From Aeromonas rivuli (GTDB lineage Bacteria; Pseudomonadota; Gammaproteobacteria; Enterobacterales; Aeromonadaceae), in NCBI RefSeq assembly GCF_000820045.1, contig NZ_CDBJ01000016.1, positions 57,423-121,422 on the forward strand: a stretch of 64,000 bases of DNA, read 5' to 3'. This document shows positions 18,284 to 28,130 of this stretch, in pieces; within the stretch, counting starts at the first letter, position 1, and the number at the start of each line of letters is the position of its first letter. The position numbers were made by a program, and so were the translations under genes. Under the pieces are notes generated by a model. That model was not told where the DNA came from. It made no database searches and was given only the letters and a program-made list of their open reading frames with translations.

Positions 18284-19381
18284 ATGAAGTCATTTATCCG
18301 ACAAGAGATTGCCCTGCCCGCTGGCCTGATCACCCTGGTTTTCTTCAAGACGCTAGGCAGCGACCTGCTGACAGAAGCGACTCCGCTCGCGATCTACCTG
18401 CCGGTGTCACTAGCCCTGCTCGCCATCGTCACCTGGGCCATCTTCTCCGTGGTGCGCCACTCTGATGCCCTGGCCATCAAGCTGGGTGAACCCTTCGGCA
18501 CTCTGATCCTGACCCTGTCGGTCATCTCCCTGGAAGTGGTGATGATCTCCTCCGTGATGCTGACCGGCGATCCCAACCCTGTGATGGCCCGCGACACCAT
18601 GTTTGCCGTGGTGATGCTGGTGATAAACGGCCTGGTGGGCTTCACCCTGCTGTTTGGCGGCTGGCGCTATCACACCCAGAATTTCAATCTGGATGGAGTG
18701 AAATCCTACCTGGTCGCCATCATACCGCTGGCGCTGCTCTGTCTGGTGCTGCCCAACTTCACCCAAGGCGGCACCCAAGGCAGCATGTCCAGCGCCATGT
18801 CCTGGATGCTGATCATCATCTCCATCCTGCTCTACGGCGTCTTCCTGCTGATCCAGACTCGCAGCCATAGCCACTTCTTCGTCGACAGCGATCATGAAGA
18901 TCATGAGGAGCACCACGGCATACTGCGCAGCAACGTCTATCACACCCTGTTGCTGCTCGCCTACCTGGTGGTGGTGATCCTGCTGGCCAAGACCCTGGCC
19001 ATTCCCATCAATCATGGAGTACAGGTGATGTCGGCTCCGCCCGCCCTCGGCGGTTTCATCGTCGCCTGTATCGTGCTCTCCCCCGAGGCGGTCGGTGCCA
19101 TCAAGGCGGCCTTCAACAACCAGCTGCAACGCGCCATGAACCTCTATTTCGGATCCGTGCTGGCCACCATCGCCCTGACGGTACCCGCCGTACTGTTTAT
19201 CGGCGCCCTGATGGGGCAGGAGGTGCGCCTGGGCCTCTCCGGCGCCAACATGGTGCTGCTCGCCACCACGCTCATGGTCTGCAAAGTGACCTTCAGCAGC
19301 GGTCGCACCAATGTGTTGCACGGTGCCACCCATCTGGTGTTGTTCGTGGTCTATCTGTTCCTGATGTTCGAGCCCTCCTGA
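18284..19381 (+). CDS. chaA: Calcium/sodium:proton antiporter ChaA
   Basis: 365 residues with about 11 membrane-spanning helices. It keeps the two inverted CaCA-family motifs, GEPFGTLILTLSVISLEV (about residues 67-84) and ALGGFIVACIVLSPEAVGA (about 245-263), whose acidic residues bind cation. A cytoplasmic His/Asp/Glu-rich loop, SDHEDHEEHH, lies between the halves and is typical of ChaA. It exports Ca2+, Na+ and possibly K+ in exchange for protons at alkaline pH. The ribosome-binding site is weak and the leader contains a long hairpin. Confidence 0.93.
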   Translation: MKSFIRQEIALPAGLITLVFFKTLGSDLLTEATPLAIYLPVSLALLAIVTWAIFSVVRHSDALAIKLGEPFGTLILTLSVISLEVVMISSVMLTGDPNPVMARDTMFAVVMLVINGLVGFTLLFGGWRYHTQNFNLDGVKSYLVAIIPLALLCLVLPNFTQGGTQGSMSSAMSWMLIIISILLYGVFLLIQTRSHSHFFVDSDHEDHEEHHGILRSNVYHTLLLLAYLVVVILLAKTLAIPINHGVQVMSAPPALGGFIVACIVLSPEAVGAIKAAFNNQLQRAMNLYFGSVLATIALTVPAVLFIGALMGQEVRLGLSGANMVLLATTLMVCKVTFSSGRTNVLHGATHLVLFVVYLFLMFEPS

Positions 19382-19401
19382 CAGGCACTGTTTTTGAGAC
19401 G

Positions 19402-19431
19402 AAAAAAGAGCGCCTGGTGGCGCTCTTTTTG
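19402..19431. terminator. Bidirectional terminator between chaA and hutH
   Basis: AAAGAGCGCC / GGCGCTCTTT hairpin with A-run before and T-run after, between convergent genes. Confidence 0.88.
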
Positions 19432-19467
19432 CTTTCTTGACGAAAGTTCTCTCGCGGAAATAGCTGC

Positions 19468-21000
19468 TTACAGGCTCGGCAAGATACCGGCCGGGATCAG
19501 ATCGTTGTAGCTGGCGGCCCCCAGCAGGGCGGCAGCGGCTTCGATGTCCGGCGAGAAGTATCTGTCCTTGTCATAGAAGCTGACCTGGCTGCGCAGGCGA
19601 CCCTTGGCCAGCTCGATCAGTTCGGTGCTGCGCAGGGGGGCGCGAAAATCCAGACCCTGGGCCGCAGCCAGCAACTCGACCGCCAGGATGCCGCGGGTGT
19701 TCTCCGCCATGTCGGTCAGGCGACGCGCGGCGAAGGTGGCCATGGATACGTGATCTTCCTGGTTGGCGGAAGTGGGCAGGCTGTCCACCGAGGCAGGATG
19801 AGCCAGGCTCTTGTTCTCGGAGGCGAGCGCCGCCGAGGTGACCTGGGCGATCATGAAGCCGGAGTTGACGCCGCCGTTGTTGACCAAAAACGCCGGCAGA
19901 CCCGACATCCGCGAATCGATCAGCAGCGCCATGCGACGCTCTGACAGGGAGCCGATTTCGGCGATGGCCAGCGCCAGGTTGTCGGCGGCGAAGGCCACGG
20001 GTTCTGCATGGAAGTTACCACCCGACAGGATCTCCTCATCCTCGGCGAACACCAGCGGGTTGTCGGAGACCGCATTGGCCTCGCACACCAGTACCTCGGC
20101 GGCCTGACGGATCTGGGTCAGGCAGGCGCCCATCACCTGGGGCTGACAGCGCAGGGAGTAAGGATCCTGCACCTTCTCGCAGTTGTGATGGGACATGCCG
20201 ATCTCGCTGCCCTCCACCAGCAGCTGGCGATAACAGCTGGCCGCATCGATCTGGCCGCGCTGACCGCGCACCGCATGGATGCGGGCATCGAACGGGCGAC
20301 GACTGCCCAGCGCCGCTTCGACGCTCATGGCGCCGATAGTGATGGCACCGGCAAACAGATCCTCGGCGTGGAACAGTCCTTCCAGCGCGAATGCCGTGCT
20401 GGCCTGGGTGCCGTTGAGCAGCGCCAGCCCCTCTTTTGGCGCCAATGAAATAGGCTCGAGACCGGCAATGTTCAGGGCCGTGGCGGCATCCATCAGCTCA
20501 CCCTTGTGGCGTGCCTTGCCCTCACCGATGAGCAAGCAGCTCATATGGGCCAGGGGTGCCAGATCGCCGGAGGCGCCGACGGAGCCTTTTTTGGGCACCA
20601 CAGGATAGACTTCGGCATTGATCAAGGTGATCAGGGCATTGAGCACCTCCAGCCGGATGCCGGAGAAGCCGCGGGCCAGGGAGTTCACCTTGAGCACCAT
20701 CATCAGTCGCACGGTGGCGTCATCCATGTAGGTGCCGATACCGGCTGCATGGGAGAGCACGATGGAGCGTTGCAGCTCGTCGAGCTGCTCCACCGGAATG
20801 CGGGTATTGGCCAGCAGGCCAAAGCCGGTGTTGATGCCGTAGACGACGCGGTTTTGCTCTATCACTCGGGTCACCACCTCGGCGGAGGCGCGAATGTCAG
20901 GAATGGCGCTCTCGTCCAACGAGAGGCACACCGGCTCGCGGCTGACGCGGCGCAGGGTGGCGAGATCCAGTTCGCCCGGTTTCACAGTCAATGCAAACAT
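19468..21000 (-). CDS. hutH: Histidine ammonia-lyase
   Basis: Deaminates L-histidine to urocanate, first step of histidine use. 510 residues. The Ala-Ser-Gly triad that self-cyclises into the MIO electrophile is present in [12 protein letters not shown] (about residues 142-153), together with YGINTGFG near residue 53 and LNGTQAST and [14 protein letters not shown]. It is the last gene of hutI-hutG-hutU-hutH and starts one base after the hutU stop, so translation is probably coupled. Confidence 0.98.
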   Translation of the reverse strand: MFALTVKPGELDLATLRRVSREPVCLSLDESAIPDIRASAEVVTRVIEQNRVVYGINTGFGLLANTRIPVEQLDELQRSIVLSHAAGIGTYMDDATVRLMMVLKVNSLARGFSGIRLEVLNALITLINAEVYPVVPKKGSVGASGDLAPLAHMSCLLIGEGKARHKGELMDAATALNIAGLEPISLAPKEGLALLNGTQASTAFALEGLFHAEDLFAGAITIGAMSVEAALGSRRPFDARIHAVRGQRGQIDAASCYRQLLVEGSEIGMSHHNCEKVQDPYSLRCQPQVMGACLTQIRQAAEVLVCEANAVSDNPLVFAEDEEILSGGNFHAEPVAFAADNLALAIAEIGSLSERRMALLIDSRMSGLPAFLVNNGGVNSGFMIAQVTSAALASENKSLAHPASVDSLPTSANQEDHVSMATFAARRLTDMAENTRGILAVELLAAAQGLDFRAPLRSTELIELAKGRLRSQVSFYDKDRYFSPDIEAAAALLGAASYNDLIPAGILPSL

Positions 21001-21001
21001 C

Positions 21002-22738
21002 TTATTTCACCTCACCAGTGTGGAAACCCTGCGACTCGAGCATGGGCAGATCCAGTTTCGCCTCATGGGCACAATCGATGGCAATCTCGTAGCCCGCGTC
21101 CGCATGACGCATCACGCCGGTGGCCGGGTCGTTGCGCAGCACGCGGCCAACCCGCTTGGCGGCATCATCGCTGCCATCACAGACGATGACCACCCCGGAG
21201 TGCTGGGAGAAGCCCATGCCGACCCCGCCACCGTGGTGCAGGGAGACCCAGGTCGCGCCACCGGCGGTGTTGAGCAGGGCATTGAGCAGCGGCCAGTCGG
21301 AGACGGCGTCCGAGCCATCCATCATGGATTCGGTCTCCCGGTTCGGGCTCGCCACCGAGCCGGAATCCAGGTGATCGCGACCGATGACGATGGGGGCTTT
21401 CAGCTCACCATTTTTCACCATCTCGTTGAAAGCCAGGCCGAGCCGCACCCGATCCTTGACCCCGACCCAGCAGATCCGCGCCGGCAGGCCCTGGAAGGCG
21501 ATGCGCTCACGGGCCATGTCGAGCCAGTTGTGCAGGTGTGCATCGTCCGGGATCAACTCTTTGACCTTCTGGTCGGTTTTGTAGATGTCCTCCGGATCGC
21601 CAGACAGCGCCACCCAGCGGAAGGGGCCTATGCCCTGACAGAACAGCGGGCGAATGTAAGCTGGCACGAAGCCGGGGAAGTCGAAGGCGCTCGATACCCC
21701 CTCATCCAGCGCCACCTGGCGGATGTTATTGCCGTAATCGAGGGTCGCGGCGCCACGGCTCTGCAGGGTCAGCATGGCTTCCACCTGTCGCGCCATGGAG
21801 TGACGAGCCGCCTGGTTCACCTCCTGGGGGGCGGATTTTTGCAGCTCACGCCACTGGGCGACGCTCCACCCTTGCGGCAAATAGCCGTGGATGGGGTCGT
21901 GAGCCGAGGTCTGGTCGGTCACCACGTCCGGGGTGATGCCACGGGCCACCAGCTCGGCGAACACATCGGCGGCATTGCCGAGCAGGCCGACGGAGACGGC
22001 GGTGCCGCTGCATTTGGCGGCCTCGACCATGGCCAGCGCCTCGTCCAGGCTGTGGGCCTTCTTGTCGACGTAGCGGGTCTTCAAGCGGAAATCGATGCGG
22101 GTCTCGTCGCACTCGACGGCGATCATCGAGAAGCCGGCCATGGTGGCGGCCAGGGGCTGGGCACCGCCCATGCCACCCAGACCACCGGTCAGGATCCAGC
22201 GCCCCGCAGGCTCGCCGTTGAAGTGCTGGTTTGCCACCGCGAAGAAGGTCTCGTAGGTGCCCTGCACTATCCCCTGGGTGCCGATGTAGATCCAGGAGCC
22301 GGCCGTCATCTGGCCGTACATCATCAGCCCCTTCTTATCGAGCTCGTTGAAGTGCTCCCAGTTGGCCCAGTGCGGCACCAGGTTGGAGTTGGCGATCAGC
22401 ACCCGGGGCGCATCCTTGTGGGTCTGGAACACCCCGACCGGCTTGCCCGATTGCACCAGCAGCGTTTGATCGTCCTCGAGCCGGGTCAGCACCTCGACAA
22501 TCTTGTCGTAGCAGGCCCAGTTGCGGGCGGCGCGGCCGATACCGCCATAGACCACCAGGGACTGGGGGTGCTCGGCCACTTCCGGATCCAGGTTGTTCAT
22601 CAGCATCCGCAGGGGCGCCTCGGTCAACCAGCTCTTGGCGGTCAACTGGGTACCACGGGCGGCGCGGATGACCCGGCTGGGATCATGGCGGGGATCCTGC
22701 TTCTGCTGCGGTTCTTGCTGCTGATTGTGCTCAGACAT
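21002..22738 (-). CDS. hutU: Urocanate hydratase
   Basis: Converts urocanate to 4-imidazolone-5-propionate using NAD+ as an electrophile. 578 residues. The NAD-binding glycine-rich motif [11 protein letters not shown] lies at about residues 170-180, preceded by [18 protein letters not shown]; the C-terminal region has [19 protein letters not shown] use the ATG at 22738 because AAGGAG is placed correctly before it; an upstream GTG at 22756 overlaps that ribosome-binding site. The first 20 residues form a Gln/Glu-rich tail. Second-to-last gene of the hut operon. Confidence 0.97.
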   Translation of the reverse strand: MSEHNQQQEPQQKQDPRHDPSRVIRAARGTQLTAKSWLTEAPLRMLMNNLDPEVAEHPQSLVVYGGIGRAARNWACYDKIVEVLTRLEDDQTLLVQSGKPVGVFQTHKDAPRVLIANSNLVPHWANWEHFNELDKKGLMMYGQMTAGSWIYIGTQGIVQGTYETFFAVANQHFNGEPAGRWILTGGLGGMGGAQPLAATMAGFSMIAVECDETRIDFRLKTRYVDKKAHSLDEALAMVEAAKCSGTAVSVGLLGNAADVFAELVARGITPDVVTDQTSAHDPIHGYLPQGWSVAQWRELQKSAPQEVNQAARHSMARQVEAMLTLQSRGAATLDYGNNIRQVALDEGVSSAFDFPGFVPAYIRPLFCQGIGPFRWVALSGDPEDIYKTDQKVKELIPDDAHLHNWLDMARERIAFQGLPARICWVGVKDRVRLGLAFNEMVKNGELKAPIVIGRDHLDSGSVASPNRETESMMDGSDAVSDWPLLNALLNTAGGATWVSLHHGGGVGMGFSQHSGVVIVCDGSDDAAKRVGRVLRNDPATGVMRHADAGYEIAIDCAHEAKLDLPMLESQGFHTGEVK

Positions 22739-22773
22739 TTGACTCTCCTTGTTCACTGTGGGGCTAGGCCCGC

Positions 22774-23697
22774 TTATCTTGTTAATTGGTGAATGAGACG
22801 GGCGGCCACACGGGCGCTGATGCCGTCCCTATCCAGACTCGGGTTCAGTTCGGCCAGATCGGCGAGACGCAGCTTGCCGCTGGCACGGATCTCGGCGATC
22901 AGGGGTTCTAGCAGATTCAGGGCCACCCCATGGGCGGCCGGGGCACTGACCCCAGGCATCTGGCCTGCGGGCAGCACGTCGAGATCTATGGTCAGGTAGA
23001 GGTGATCCACCTCGGCGATAAAGGCCTCCAGGCCCAGGATCACGCCAGGTAGCTCCCGCTCCGTCATCTCTTCATCCTTGACGATCCAGACATTCAAATC
23101 GTCGGCGCGGGCGAACAGCGCCTGGGTGTTGGCCGTCTCGGCCACCCCCAGGCAGGCATAGCGAAATGCCGTGCCCTGCAGTTGGCACTGCTCGGCGATC
23201 TGGAAGAAGGGGGTGCCTGAGCTCGCCTGAGGCGCCTTGCGGCGCAAGTCCAGGTGAGCATCGAAGTTGATGATGCCGACGCGGCCACGGCCAGCCAGAT
23301 GGCGGTTGAGGCCACTCCAGCTGCCGAACGCCACTTCATGCCCGCCGCCCAGTACCAGGGGGAACTGGCCATCGGCCAGCAAGGCCGCCACCCGTTCGGC
23401 CAACTGCTCGTGGGCCAGCTCAAGCTCGCCATCCAGACACGCGACATCCCCCGCATCCCAGGCCGGGCGGCGACCATGCCAGGCGGTATTGGCCAGCGCC
23501 TTGCGGATATGCAGGGGCCCCTCGGCGGCGCCGACGCGGCCCTTGTTGCGGCGCACCCCCTCGTCACAGGCAAAGCCGATCAACGCGACGCCCTTGGGGG
23601 ATCCTGGCTGCCAGGGTTGGACCCGGTCGTGCCAACGCAGGGCCAGCTCACCATCTTCCGGATCCTGACGACCCTGCCAGACGCTCATATCAACCAT
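22774..23697 (-). CDS. hutG: Formimidoylglutamase
   Basis: Hydrolyses N-formimidoyl-L-glutamate to glutamate and formamide, the last step of the four-enzyme Hut pathway. 307 residues, arginase/ureohydrolase fold. The binuclear manganese ligands are visible: [18 protein letters not shown] and [10 protein letters not shown]. The ATG at 23697 overlaps the end of hutI by eight bases and has AAGGAG upstream; the long open frame beyond it is antisense to nothing functional and lies inside hutI. Confidence 0.95.
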   Translation of the reverse strand: MVDMSVWQGRQDPEDGELALRWHDRVQPWQPGSPKGVALIGFACDEGVRRNKGRVGAAEGPLHIRKALANTAWHGRRPAWDAGDVACLDGELELAHEQLAERVAALLADGQFPLVLGGGHEVAFGSWSGLNRHLAGRGRVGIINFDAHLDLRRKAPQASSGTPFFQIAEQCQLQGTAFRYACLGVAETANTQALFARADDLNVWIVKDEEMTERELPGVILGLEAFIAEVDHLYLTIDLDVLPAGQMPGVSAPAAHGVALNLLEPLIAEIRASGKLRLADLAELNPSLDRDGISARVAARLIHQLTR

Positions 23698-24925
23698 GAA
23701 TAGTCTCCTTGCCATTGGCGACGCGGCACACCGGCTGCTCGACACCGACCAGATAACTGAGCTCGGCGGGATGGGTGCAGCTCCAGACCACGAAGTCCGC
23801 CAGCATGCCGACCCGCAACTGACCGAGCCGCTCCTGCTCCCCCAAGGCACGGGCGGCGTGACGGGTCACTCCGGCCAGGGCCTCGGGGGGGGTCAGGCCA
23901 AACAGGGTGCAGGCCATGTTCATGGCCATGCGCAGGGAAACAATCGGAGCCGTACCCGGATTGATGTCGGAGGAGACCGCCATGGGCACATGGGCCCGGC
24001 GCAGCGCCTCGACCGGCGGCAGCTTGGTCTCCTTGAGGAAGTAGAAAGCAGTCGGCAGCAGGGTGGCGACCACGCCACGGTGGGCCAGGGCATGGATGCC
24101 GTCGACATCCAGATATTCGAGATGATCCACCGACAGGGCGCCGAAGTTGGCGGCCAGGGTGCTGCCCCCCAGGTTGGAGAGCTGATCCATGTGCCCCTTC
24201 ACCGGCAGGCCATACTGGGCAGCGGCGAGGTAGACCTGCTCGGTCTGGGCCAGGGAGAAGCCGATATGCTCGCAGAACACATCCACCGCATCGGCCAGTC
24301 CGGCCTCGGCGGCGGCCGGAATGATCTCCTGGCAGATGGTCTCGACCCAGGAGTCCGGATCATCCTTGCATTCGGGGGGCACGGCATGGGCCGCCAGCAG
24401 TGTGGTCTTGACCCGGATAGGCAGAGACTGACCGAGGCGGCGGGCGACTCGCAGCATCTTGAGTTCATCCACCAGAGTCAGGCCATAGCCGGATTTGATC
24501 TCGACCGTGGTCACCCCTTCACGCATCAGCGCCTTCACCCGTGGCAGGGCGAGATCGTAGAGCTGATCCTCGCTAGCGGCACGGGTCGCCTTGACGGTGG
24601 AGAGGATACCGCCGCCACGCTTGGCGATCTCGGCATAGGGCACCCCTTTGAGGCGCTGTTCGAACTCTTCGGCCCGGCTGCCGGCGAACACCAGGTGGGT
24701 ATGGCAATCGATAAGGCCCGGCGTCACCAGCTTGCCCTTCATGTCCTGCCAGTGAGCGGGGAAACTGCCCTTGAGTTCATGCATGGGCACCAGCGCCTGG
24801 ATGACGCCATCCCGCACGCCGATGGCATGAGGCTCCAGCAGGCCATAATCGGCCAGATCGGGCCGCATGGTGGCTGGTAATACGTTGAGCCAGACCCGCT
24901 CGCAGTTCAACAGTTCCTTGTTCAT
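23690..24925 (-). CDS. hutI: Imidazolonepropionase
   Basis: Opens the imidazolone ring of 4-imidazolone-5-propionate to formimidoylglutamate. 411 residues, amidohydrolase superfamily. Metal-ligand motif DCHTHLVFAG lies at about residues 73-82; other conserved parts are EIKSGYGL, KGHMDQLSN and SSDINPGTAP. It is the first gene of hutIGUH. The start has GGGGGCGAT upstream, a weak ribosome-binding site. A HutC-type palindrome lies 15 bases upstream of the start codon, downstream of a TATAAC -10 candidate. Confidence 0.97.
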   Translation of the reverse strand: MNKELLNCERVWLNVLPATMRPDLADYGLLEPHAIGVRDGVIQALVPMHELKGSFPAHWQDMKGKLVTPGLIDCHTHLVFAGSRAEEFEQRLKGVPYAEIAKRGGGILSTVKATRAASEDQLYDLALPRVKALMREGVTTVEIKSGYGLTLVDELKMLRVARRLGQSLPIRVKTTLLAAHAVPPECKDDPDSWVETICQEIIPAAAEAGLADAVDVFCEHIGFSLAQTEQVYLAAAQYGLPVKGHMDQLSNLGGSTLAANFGALSVDHLEYLDVDGIHALAHRGVVATLLPTAFYFLKETKLPPVEALRRAHVPMAVSSDINPGTAPIVSLRMAMNMACTLFGLTPPEALAGVTRHAARALGEQERLGQLRVGMLADFVVWSCTHPAELSYLVGVEQPVCRVANGKETIHG

Positions 24926-24939
24926 ATCGCCCCCACAAA

Positions 24940-24949
24940 TGTATATACA
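24940..24949. promoter_or_regulatory. HutC-type operator upstream of hutI
   Basis: Perfect palindrome TGTATATACA immediately upstream of hutI. A candidate -10 box TATAAC sits at 24955-24960 on the minus strand, so a repressor here would block transcript initiation. GntR/HutC proteins bind TGTAnnTACA-like palindromes. Confidence 0.7.
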
Positions 24950-24980
24950 ATATGTTATAGCCGATCTCTGACAGAAAATA

Positions 24981-24996
24981 CAGCGACGAGATCACA
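24981..24996. promoter_or_regulatory. Weak CRP-like site upstream of hutI
   Basis: One strong half-site (TCACA on the plus strand, TGTGA on the minus) and a poor partner, 55-70 bases upstream of the hutI start. hut operons are often cAMP-CRP dependent; low confidence. Confidence 0.3.
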
Positions 24997-25032
24997 TCTT
25001 GATAACAGTGGATTTACTTGAGTATAGCCATG

Positions 25033-25056
25033 AAAAAGCCCACCTGAGGGTGGGCT
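25033..25056 (-). terminator. Terminator after the YjiH-family transporter gene
   Basis: Hairpin AGCCCACC / GGTGGGCT followed on the minus strand by TTTTTC. It separates the transporter from hutIGUH, which must have its own promoter. Confidence 0.82.
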
Positions 25057-25071
25057 GATATCACACAAATA

Positions 25072-25081
25072 TGTATATACA
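25072..25081. promoter_or_regulatory. Second HutC-type operator
   Basis: TGTATATACA, identical to the site at 24940 and about 130 bases from it, just after the transporter stop codon. The pair could support repression by DNA looping. Confidence 0.6.
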
Positions 25082-25088
25082 ATTAAAA

Positions 25089-26411
25089 TCAGGCGAGCCA
25101 ACCCATGGCGATGGCCAGATGGCCCACGCCCCCGGCCAGCAGCAGGCCCAGCAAGGTACGAATGAGCCAGATCGCCAGCAACTGACCCACCCCGAGCGGG
25201 ATCTTGGTGGCGAGGATGCAAGGGATAGAGGCAGACAGGAAGAGCACTGAGCTGACCGACACCACGGCCGCCACGAAGCGCACCAGCAGATCCGCATCCT
25301 TGAGCAGGATGGCGGGCAGGAACATCTCCGCCAGCCCAGCGGCCAGGGATCGCGCCGCCACCATGGGTTCATTCATGTCGAGCAGCCAGGTGATGGGCAG
25401 GAAGATCCAGCCGATCACATCGAACAGGGGGGTGTGCTGAGCCAGCAACAGCCCCATCAGCCCCACCGAAAGGATGGAGGGCACCACGGCCGCCGCCATC
25501 TGCACCCCATCGCGCAGGTTATCCAGCAACTGTCGCCAGGTGGCTGGCGCTTGCCGGGACTGGTTCAGACCCGCGGCCATGGCCGCCTGCCAGCGATTCA
25601 TGCCGACGGGCAGAGGATCGTCCTGGCTACCGGCATCATCGAGGCGCGAGATGGGGGGAATGCGGGCCGTGATGGCAGTGATCAGGAAGGTGATGACCAG
25701 GGTCGACCAGAAGTAGAAGTTCCAGTAGGGCATCAGGTTGAGGGTCTTGGCGACGATGATCATGAAGGCCGCCGACACCGTCGAGAAGCCGGTCGCGATG
25801 ATGGCCGCTTCGCGCAGGCTGTACTTGCCCGCCAGATAGACCCGGTTGGTGATGAGTAGGCCGACCGAGTAGCTGCCGACGAAGGAAGCGACCGCATCGA
25901 TGGCGGAGTGACCGGGAGTGCGCCAGAGGGGACGCATGATGGGCTGCATCAAGACGCCAATCAGCTCCAGCAGGCCGAAGCCAAGCAGGAAGGTGAGCGC
26001 CAGGGCACCGATGGGAACGATCAATCCCACCGTCATCGCCAGCTTGTCGAACAGGAAGGGCAGACGATCCGGGGTCATCAGCCAGGCCGGGCCCACCCCG
26101 GTCAGGTAGACCACCGCCAGTCCCAATCCAAGCAGCTTGAAGACGGTCAGCACCCTGTCGATGGGGCGGGCACGCCAGCTGCCATTAAACAGAGGCGCGC
26201 AGGCGCCGTAGAGGATAAGCGCCATCACCAGGCTGACCGCCAGGGTGCGCTGCGCCACGAGCTGACTCGCCAGATGATCCACCAATATGGTGCTCTTGCC
26301 CCCCAGCTCGAAGGGCACGAAGAAGCTGCCGATGCCGATGATAGCGGTGATGATCAGCTTGAGGGCCGTACCGGCCCCCGTGCTGGGTGCCATGACCTGT
26401 TCCCTTTCCAT
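25089..26411 (-). CDS. YjiH-family membrane transporter in the hut cluster
   Basis: 440 residues, about 10-11 transmembrane helices, matching the YjiH family with nucleoside-transporter gate-type domains (one in each half; GFGLLELIGVLMQPIMRPLW and LLDMNEPMVAARSLAAGLAEMFLPAILL are characteristic). Substrate is not established for the family. It lies between hutC and hutI on the same strand and has a HutC-type operator 72 bases upstream, so import of histidine or urocanate is a reasonable inference. Start taken at the ATG at 26411 (GGAG upstream); an ATG at 26393 with AAGGGAA is an alternative. Confidence 0.85.
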   Translation of the reverse strand: MEREQVMAPSTGAGTALKLIITAIIGIGSFFVPFELGGKSTILVDHLASQLVAQRTLAVSLVMALILYGACAPLFNGSWRARPIDRVLTVFKLLGLGLAVVYLTGVGPAWLMTPDRLPFLFDKLAMTVGLIVPIGALALTFLLGFGLLELIGVLMQPIMRPLWRTPGHSAIDAVASFVGSYSVGLLITNRVYLAGKYSLREAAIIATGFSTVSAAFMIIVAKTLNLMPYWNFYFWSTLVITFLITAITARIPPISRLDDAGSQDDPLPVGMNRWQAAMAAGLNQSRQAPATWRQLLDNLRDGVQMAAAVVPSILSVGLMGLLLAQHTPLFDVIGWIFLPITWLLDMNEPMVAARSLAAGLAEMFLPAILLKDADLLVRFVAAVVSVSSVLFLSASIPCILATKIPLGVGQLLAIWLIRTLLGLLLAGGVGHLAIAMGWLA

Positions 26412-26482
26412 CTTGTCTCTCCCTGTTGTCTTGACTCAGTGTTGACTCACCCTGGTGGGTCGTCTGCGTGGACGACCTTAAA

Positions 26483-26492
26483 TGTATATACA
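26483..26492. promoter_or_regulatory. HutC-type operator upstream of the transporter gene
   Basis: Third copy of TGTATATACA, in the hutC-transporter intergenic region, 72 bases upstream of the transporter start. Confidence 0.68.
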
Positions 26493-26584
26493 TATCTACA
26501 CCAGTTCACCGAGAAGGACAAAACAAAAAATTAACAGGTTTGAAACATTGGGATCCCCGTTGGATCCCGGCAGGATCCCAGGCC

Positions 26585-26618
26585 AAAAACAACAAAGGCC
26601 CACGAGGGGCCTTGTTGT
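26585..26618 (-). terminator. Terminator after hutC
   Basis: ACAACAAAGGCCC / GGGCCTTGTTGT stem with a T-run on the minus strand, just after the hutC stop. Confidence 0.75.
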
Positions 26619-26630
26619 CGAGCCTTGGGC

Positions 26631-27335
26631 TCAGGACATGCGGGTCTGGGATCTCAGCTTGTAACGGGATCCCGGCGACAGCAACCGGGCGTAGGAGACC
26701 AGTGCCCCTTCCGACCAGGTGCGTCTGTGGAGCAGCAGACAGGGAATATCGACCCGGATCTGCAAGAGCCCCGCCTCCCCCGCACTCGGCAACACCGCCT
26801 CGACCACGTGCTCCATCTCGGAGAGCGGGCAGACCTCCATCAGGTAACGGTTCGGGGTCTGGCGCGTGAAGTCCTGCTCCCCGTAACCGGGCAACTGCCG
26901 GGCATCAACGAAACGCTCCTCAAGCTGCAGCGGCTCCCCATCGGCCTGATGGACGATCAGGCTGTGAAAAATGGGGGCACCGACTCGCAGACCCAGCTGC
27001 ACCGCCACCTTCTCATCAGCGGCCTGACGTTCGAGGCGGATCACCCTGGCGCTGTACTCGGCACCCTGCTCCGCTATCTCGTCCGCTATGTTGCGAATGG
27101 CGAGCAGGGTCGACTCGGTGCGCCTGTCTGCCACGAAGCTGCCGGAGCCTGCGGTGCGGTTGAGCCAACCCTCGGCCACCAGTTCGCGCAGCGCCTTGTT
27201 GACCGTCATCCGGCTCACGGCAAACTGCTCGCACAGGGCGGCCTCGGTCGGGATCCTGTCTCCCGCCTCGTAGTGGCGCGAGCGAATGCCGTCGAGCACG
27301 TGTTGCTTGATCTGCAAATAGAGCGCGGGGGCCAA
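26631..27335 (-). CDS. hutC: Histidine utilisation repressor HutC
   Basis: 234 residues, GntR family, HutC subfamily. The N-terminal winged helix-turn-helix is visible as LYLQIKQHVLDGIRSRHYEA then IPTEAALCEQFAVSRMTVNK (about residues 5-50). The C-terminal UTRA effector domain (about 90-230), with LQLEERFVDARQLP, senses urocanate in known HutC proteins. I place the start at a TTG at 27335, preceded by GAGGA; it lies 11 bases after the can stop and gives the family length. A longer in-frame reading to 27566 would run inside can and has no similarity. Represses hut genes, probably at the three TGTATATACA sites. Confidence 0.9.
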   Translation of the reverse strand: MAPALYLQIKQHVLDGIRSRHYEAGDRIPTEAALCEQFAVSRMTVNKALRELVAEGWLNRTAGSGSFVADRRTESTLLAIRNIADEIAEQGAEYSARVIRLERQAADEKVAVQLGLRVGAPIFHSLIVHQADGEPLQLEERFVDARQLPGYGEQDFTRQTPNRYLMEVCPLSEMEHVVEAVLPSAGEAGLLQIRVDIPCLLLHRRTWSEGALVSYARLLSPGSRYKLRSQTRMS

Positions 27336-27346
27336 CGGCAGCGTCC

Positions 27347-28006
27347 TCAGCGACGGCGATGGGGCGGACGCTTGTCCGGCCAGGCGCGATAGACATCGGG
27401 GATCTGATCCGGCCCGCTGATGCAGAGATCGAGATCGTGCAGCAGACCATCCTTGATGCCGTAGATCCAGCCATGCACCGCCAGCTCCTGACCCTTGCGC
27501 CAGGCGTTCTGGATGATGGTGGTGTAGCAGACGTTGGCAACCTGCTCGGCCACGTTCAGCTCGCACAGGTAGTCGAACCGCTCGTGCTCATCCTCGATGG
27601 CCTCGAGCTCTTCGCCGTACTTGAAGTAGACGTCTTTGATGTTGCGCAGCCAGTTGTCGATGAGCCCCAGCTCCTGGTTCTGCATCGCCGCCTTGACGCC
27701 GCCGCAACCATAGTGGCCGCAGATGATGATGTGCTTCACCTTGAGCACCTCGACCGCATATTGCAGCACCGAGAGGCAGTTGAAGTCGGTGTGCACCACC
27801 AGGTTGGCGACGTTGCGGTGGACGAAGACGTCTCCCGGCAGCAGTCCCATCAGCTGGTTGGCGGGTACCCGGCTGTCGGAGCAACCGATCCAGAGGTATT
27901 CGGGGGCCTGCTGGGCGGAGAGGGTAGCGAAGAAATTCGGATCCTCGGCCTTGATCCGCTCCGCCCACTCGCGGTTGTTGGTAAACAGGTCGTTCAACAG
28001 TTTCAC
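27347..28006 (-). CDS. can: Beta-class carbonic anhydrase
   Basis: Interconverts CO2 and bicarbonate. 219 residues. The zinc ligands and active-site dyad fall exactly at the E. coli Can positions: Cys42, Asp44 and Arg46 in CSDSRVP, His98 and Cys101 in CGHYGCGG. The C-terminal tail is Arg/His-rich (PPHRRR). It is upstream of hutC on the same strand with an 11-base gap, so hutC may be partly cotranscribed. Essential for growth in air in relatives. Confidence 0.97.
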   Translation of the reverse strand: MKLLNDLFTNNREWAERIKAEDPNFFATLSAQQAPEYLWIGCSDSRVPANQLMGLLPGDVFVHRNVANLVVHTDFNCLSVLQYAVEVLKVKHIIICGHYGCGGVKAAMQNQELGLIDNWLRNIKDVYFKYGEELEAIEDEHERFDYLCELNVAEQVANVCYTTIIQNAWRKGQELAVHGWIYGIKDGLLHDLDLCISGPDQIPDVYRAWPDKRPPHRRR

Positions 28007-28091
28007 TATCTGCTCTCCCTACTGTGGCAGTGGCGGCAACATAACATACACAAGGGTAACCAAGGCAAGGCCGACCAGATGCTCTCGAAAC

Positions 28092-28119
28092 AAAAACAGG
28101 GCCATCAGGCCCTGTTTTG
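28092..28119 (-). terminator. Terminator after rpoH
   Basis: AAAACAGGGCC / GGCCCTGTTTT hairpin with T5 on the minus strand, 12 bases past the rpoH stop. Confidence 0.85.
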
Positions 28120-28130
28120 TCGATGAAGCA

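Noticed and set aside
20894..22792. Long plus-strand open frame opposite hutH and hutU
   Set aside because: Shadow of two well-identified hut genes; low-complexity His/Gln/Gly composition typical of antisense frames.
26551..26580. Three GGATCCC copies at 11-base spacing after hutC
   Set aside because: Too short and without flanking symmetry; likely chance in this GC-rich stretch between the transporter promoter and hutC terminator.
27336..27566. N-terminal extension of hutC into can
   Set aside because: The extra residues are the out-of-frame reading of can and have no GntR similarity; the TTG at 27335 with GAGGA fits better.
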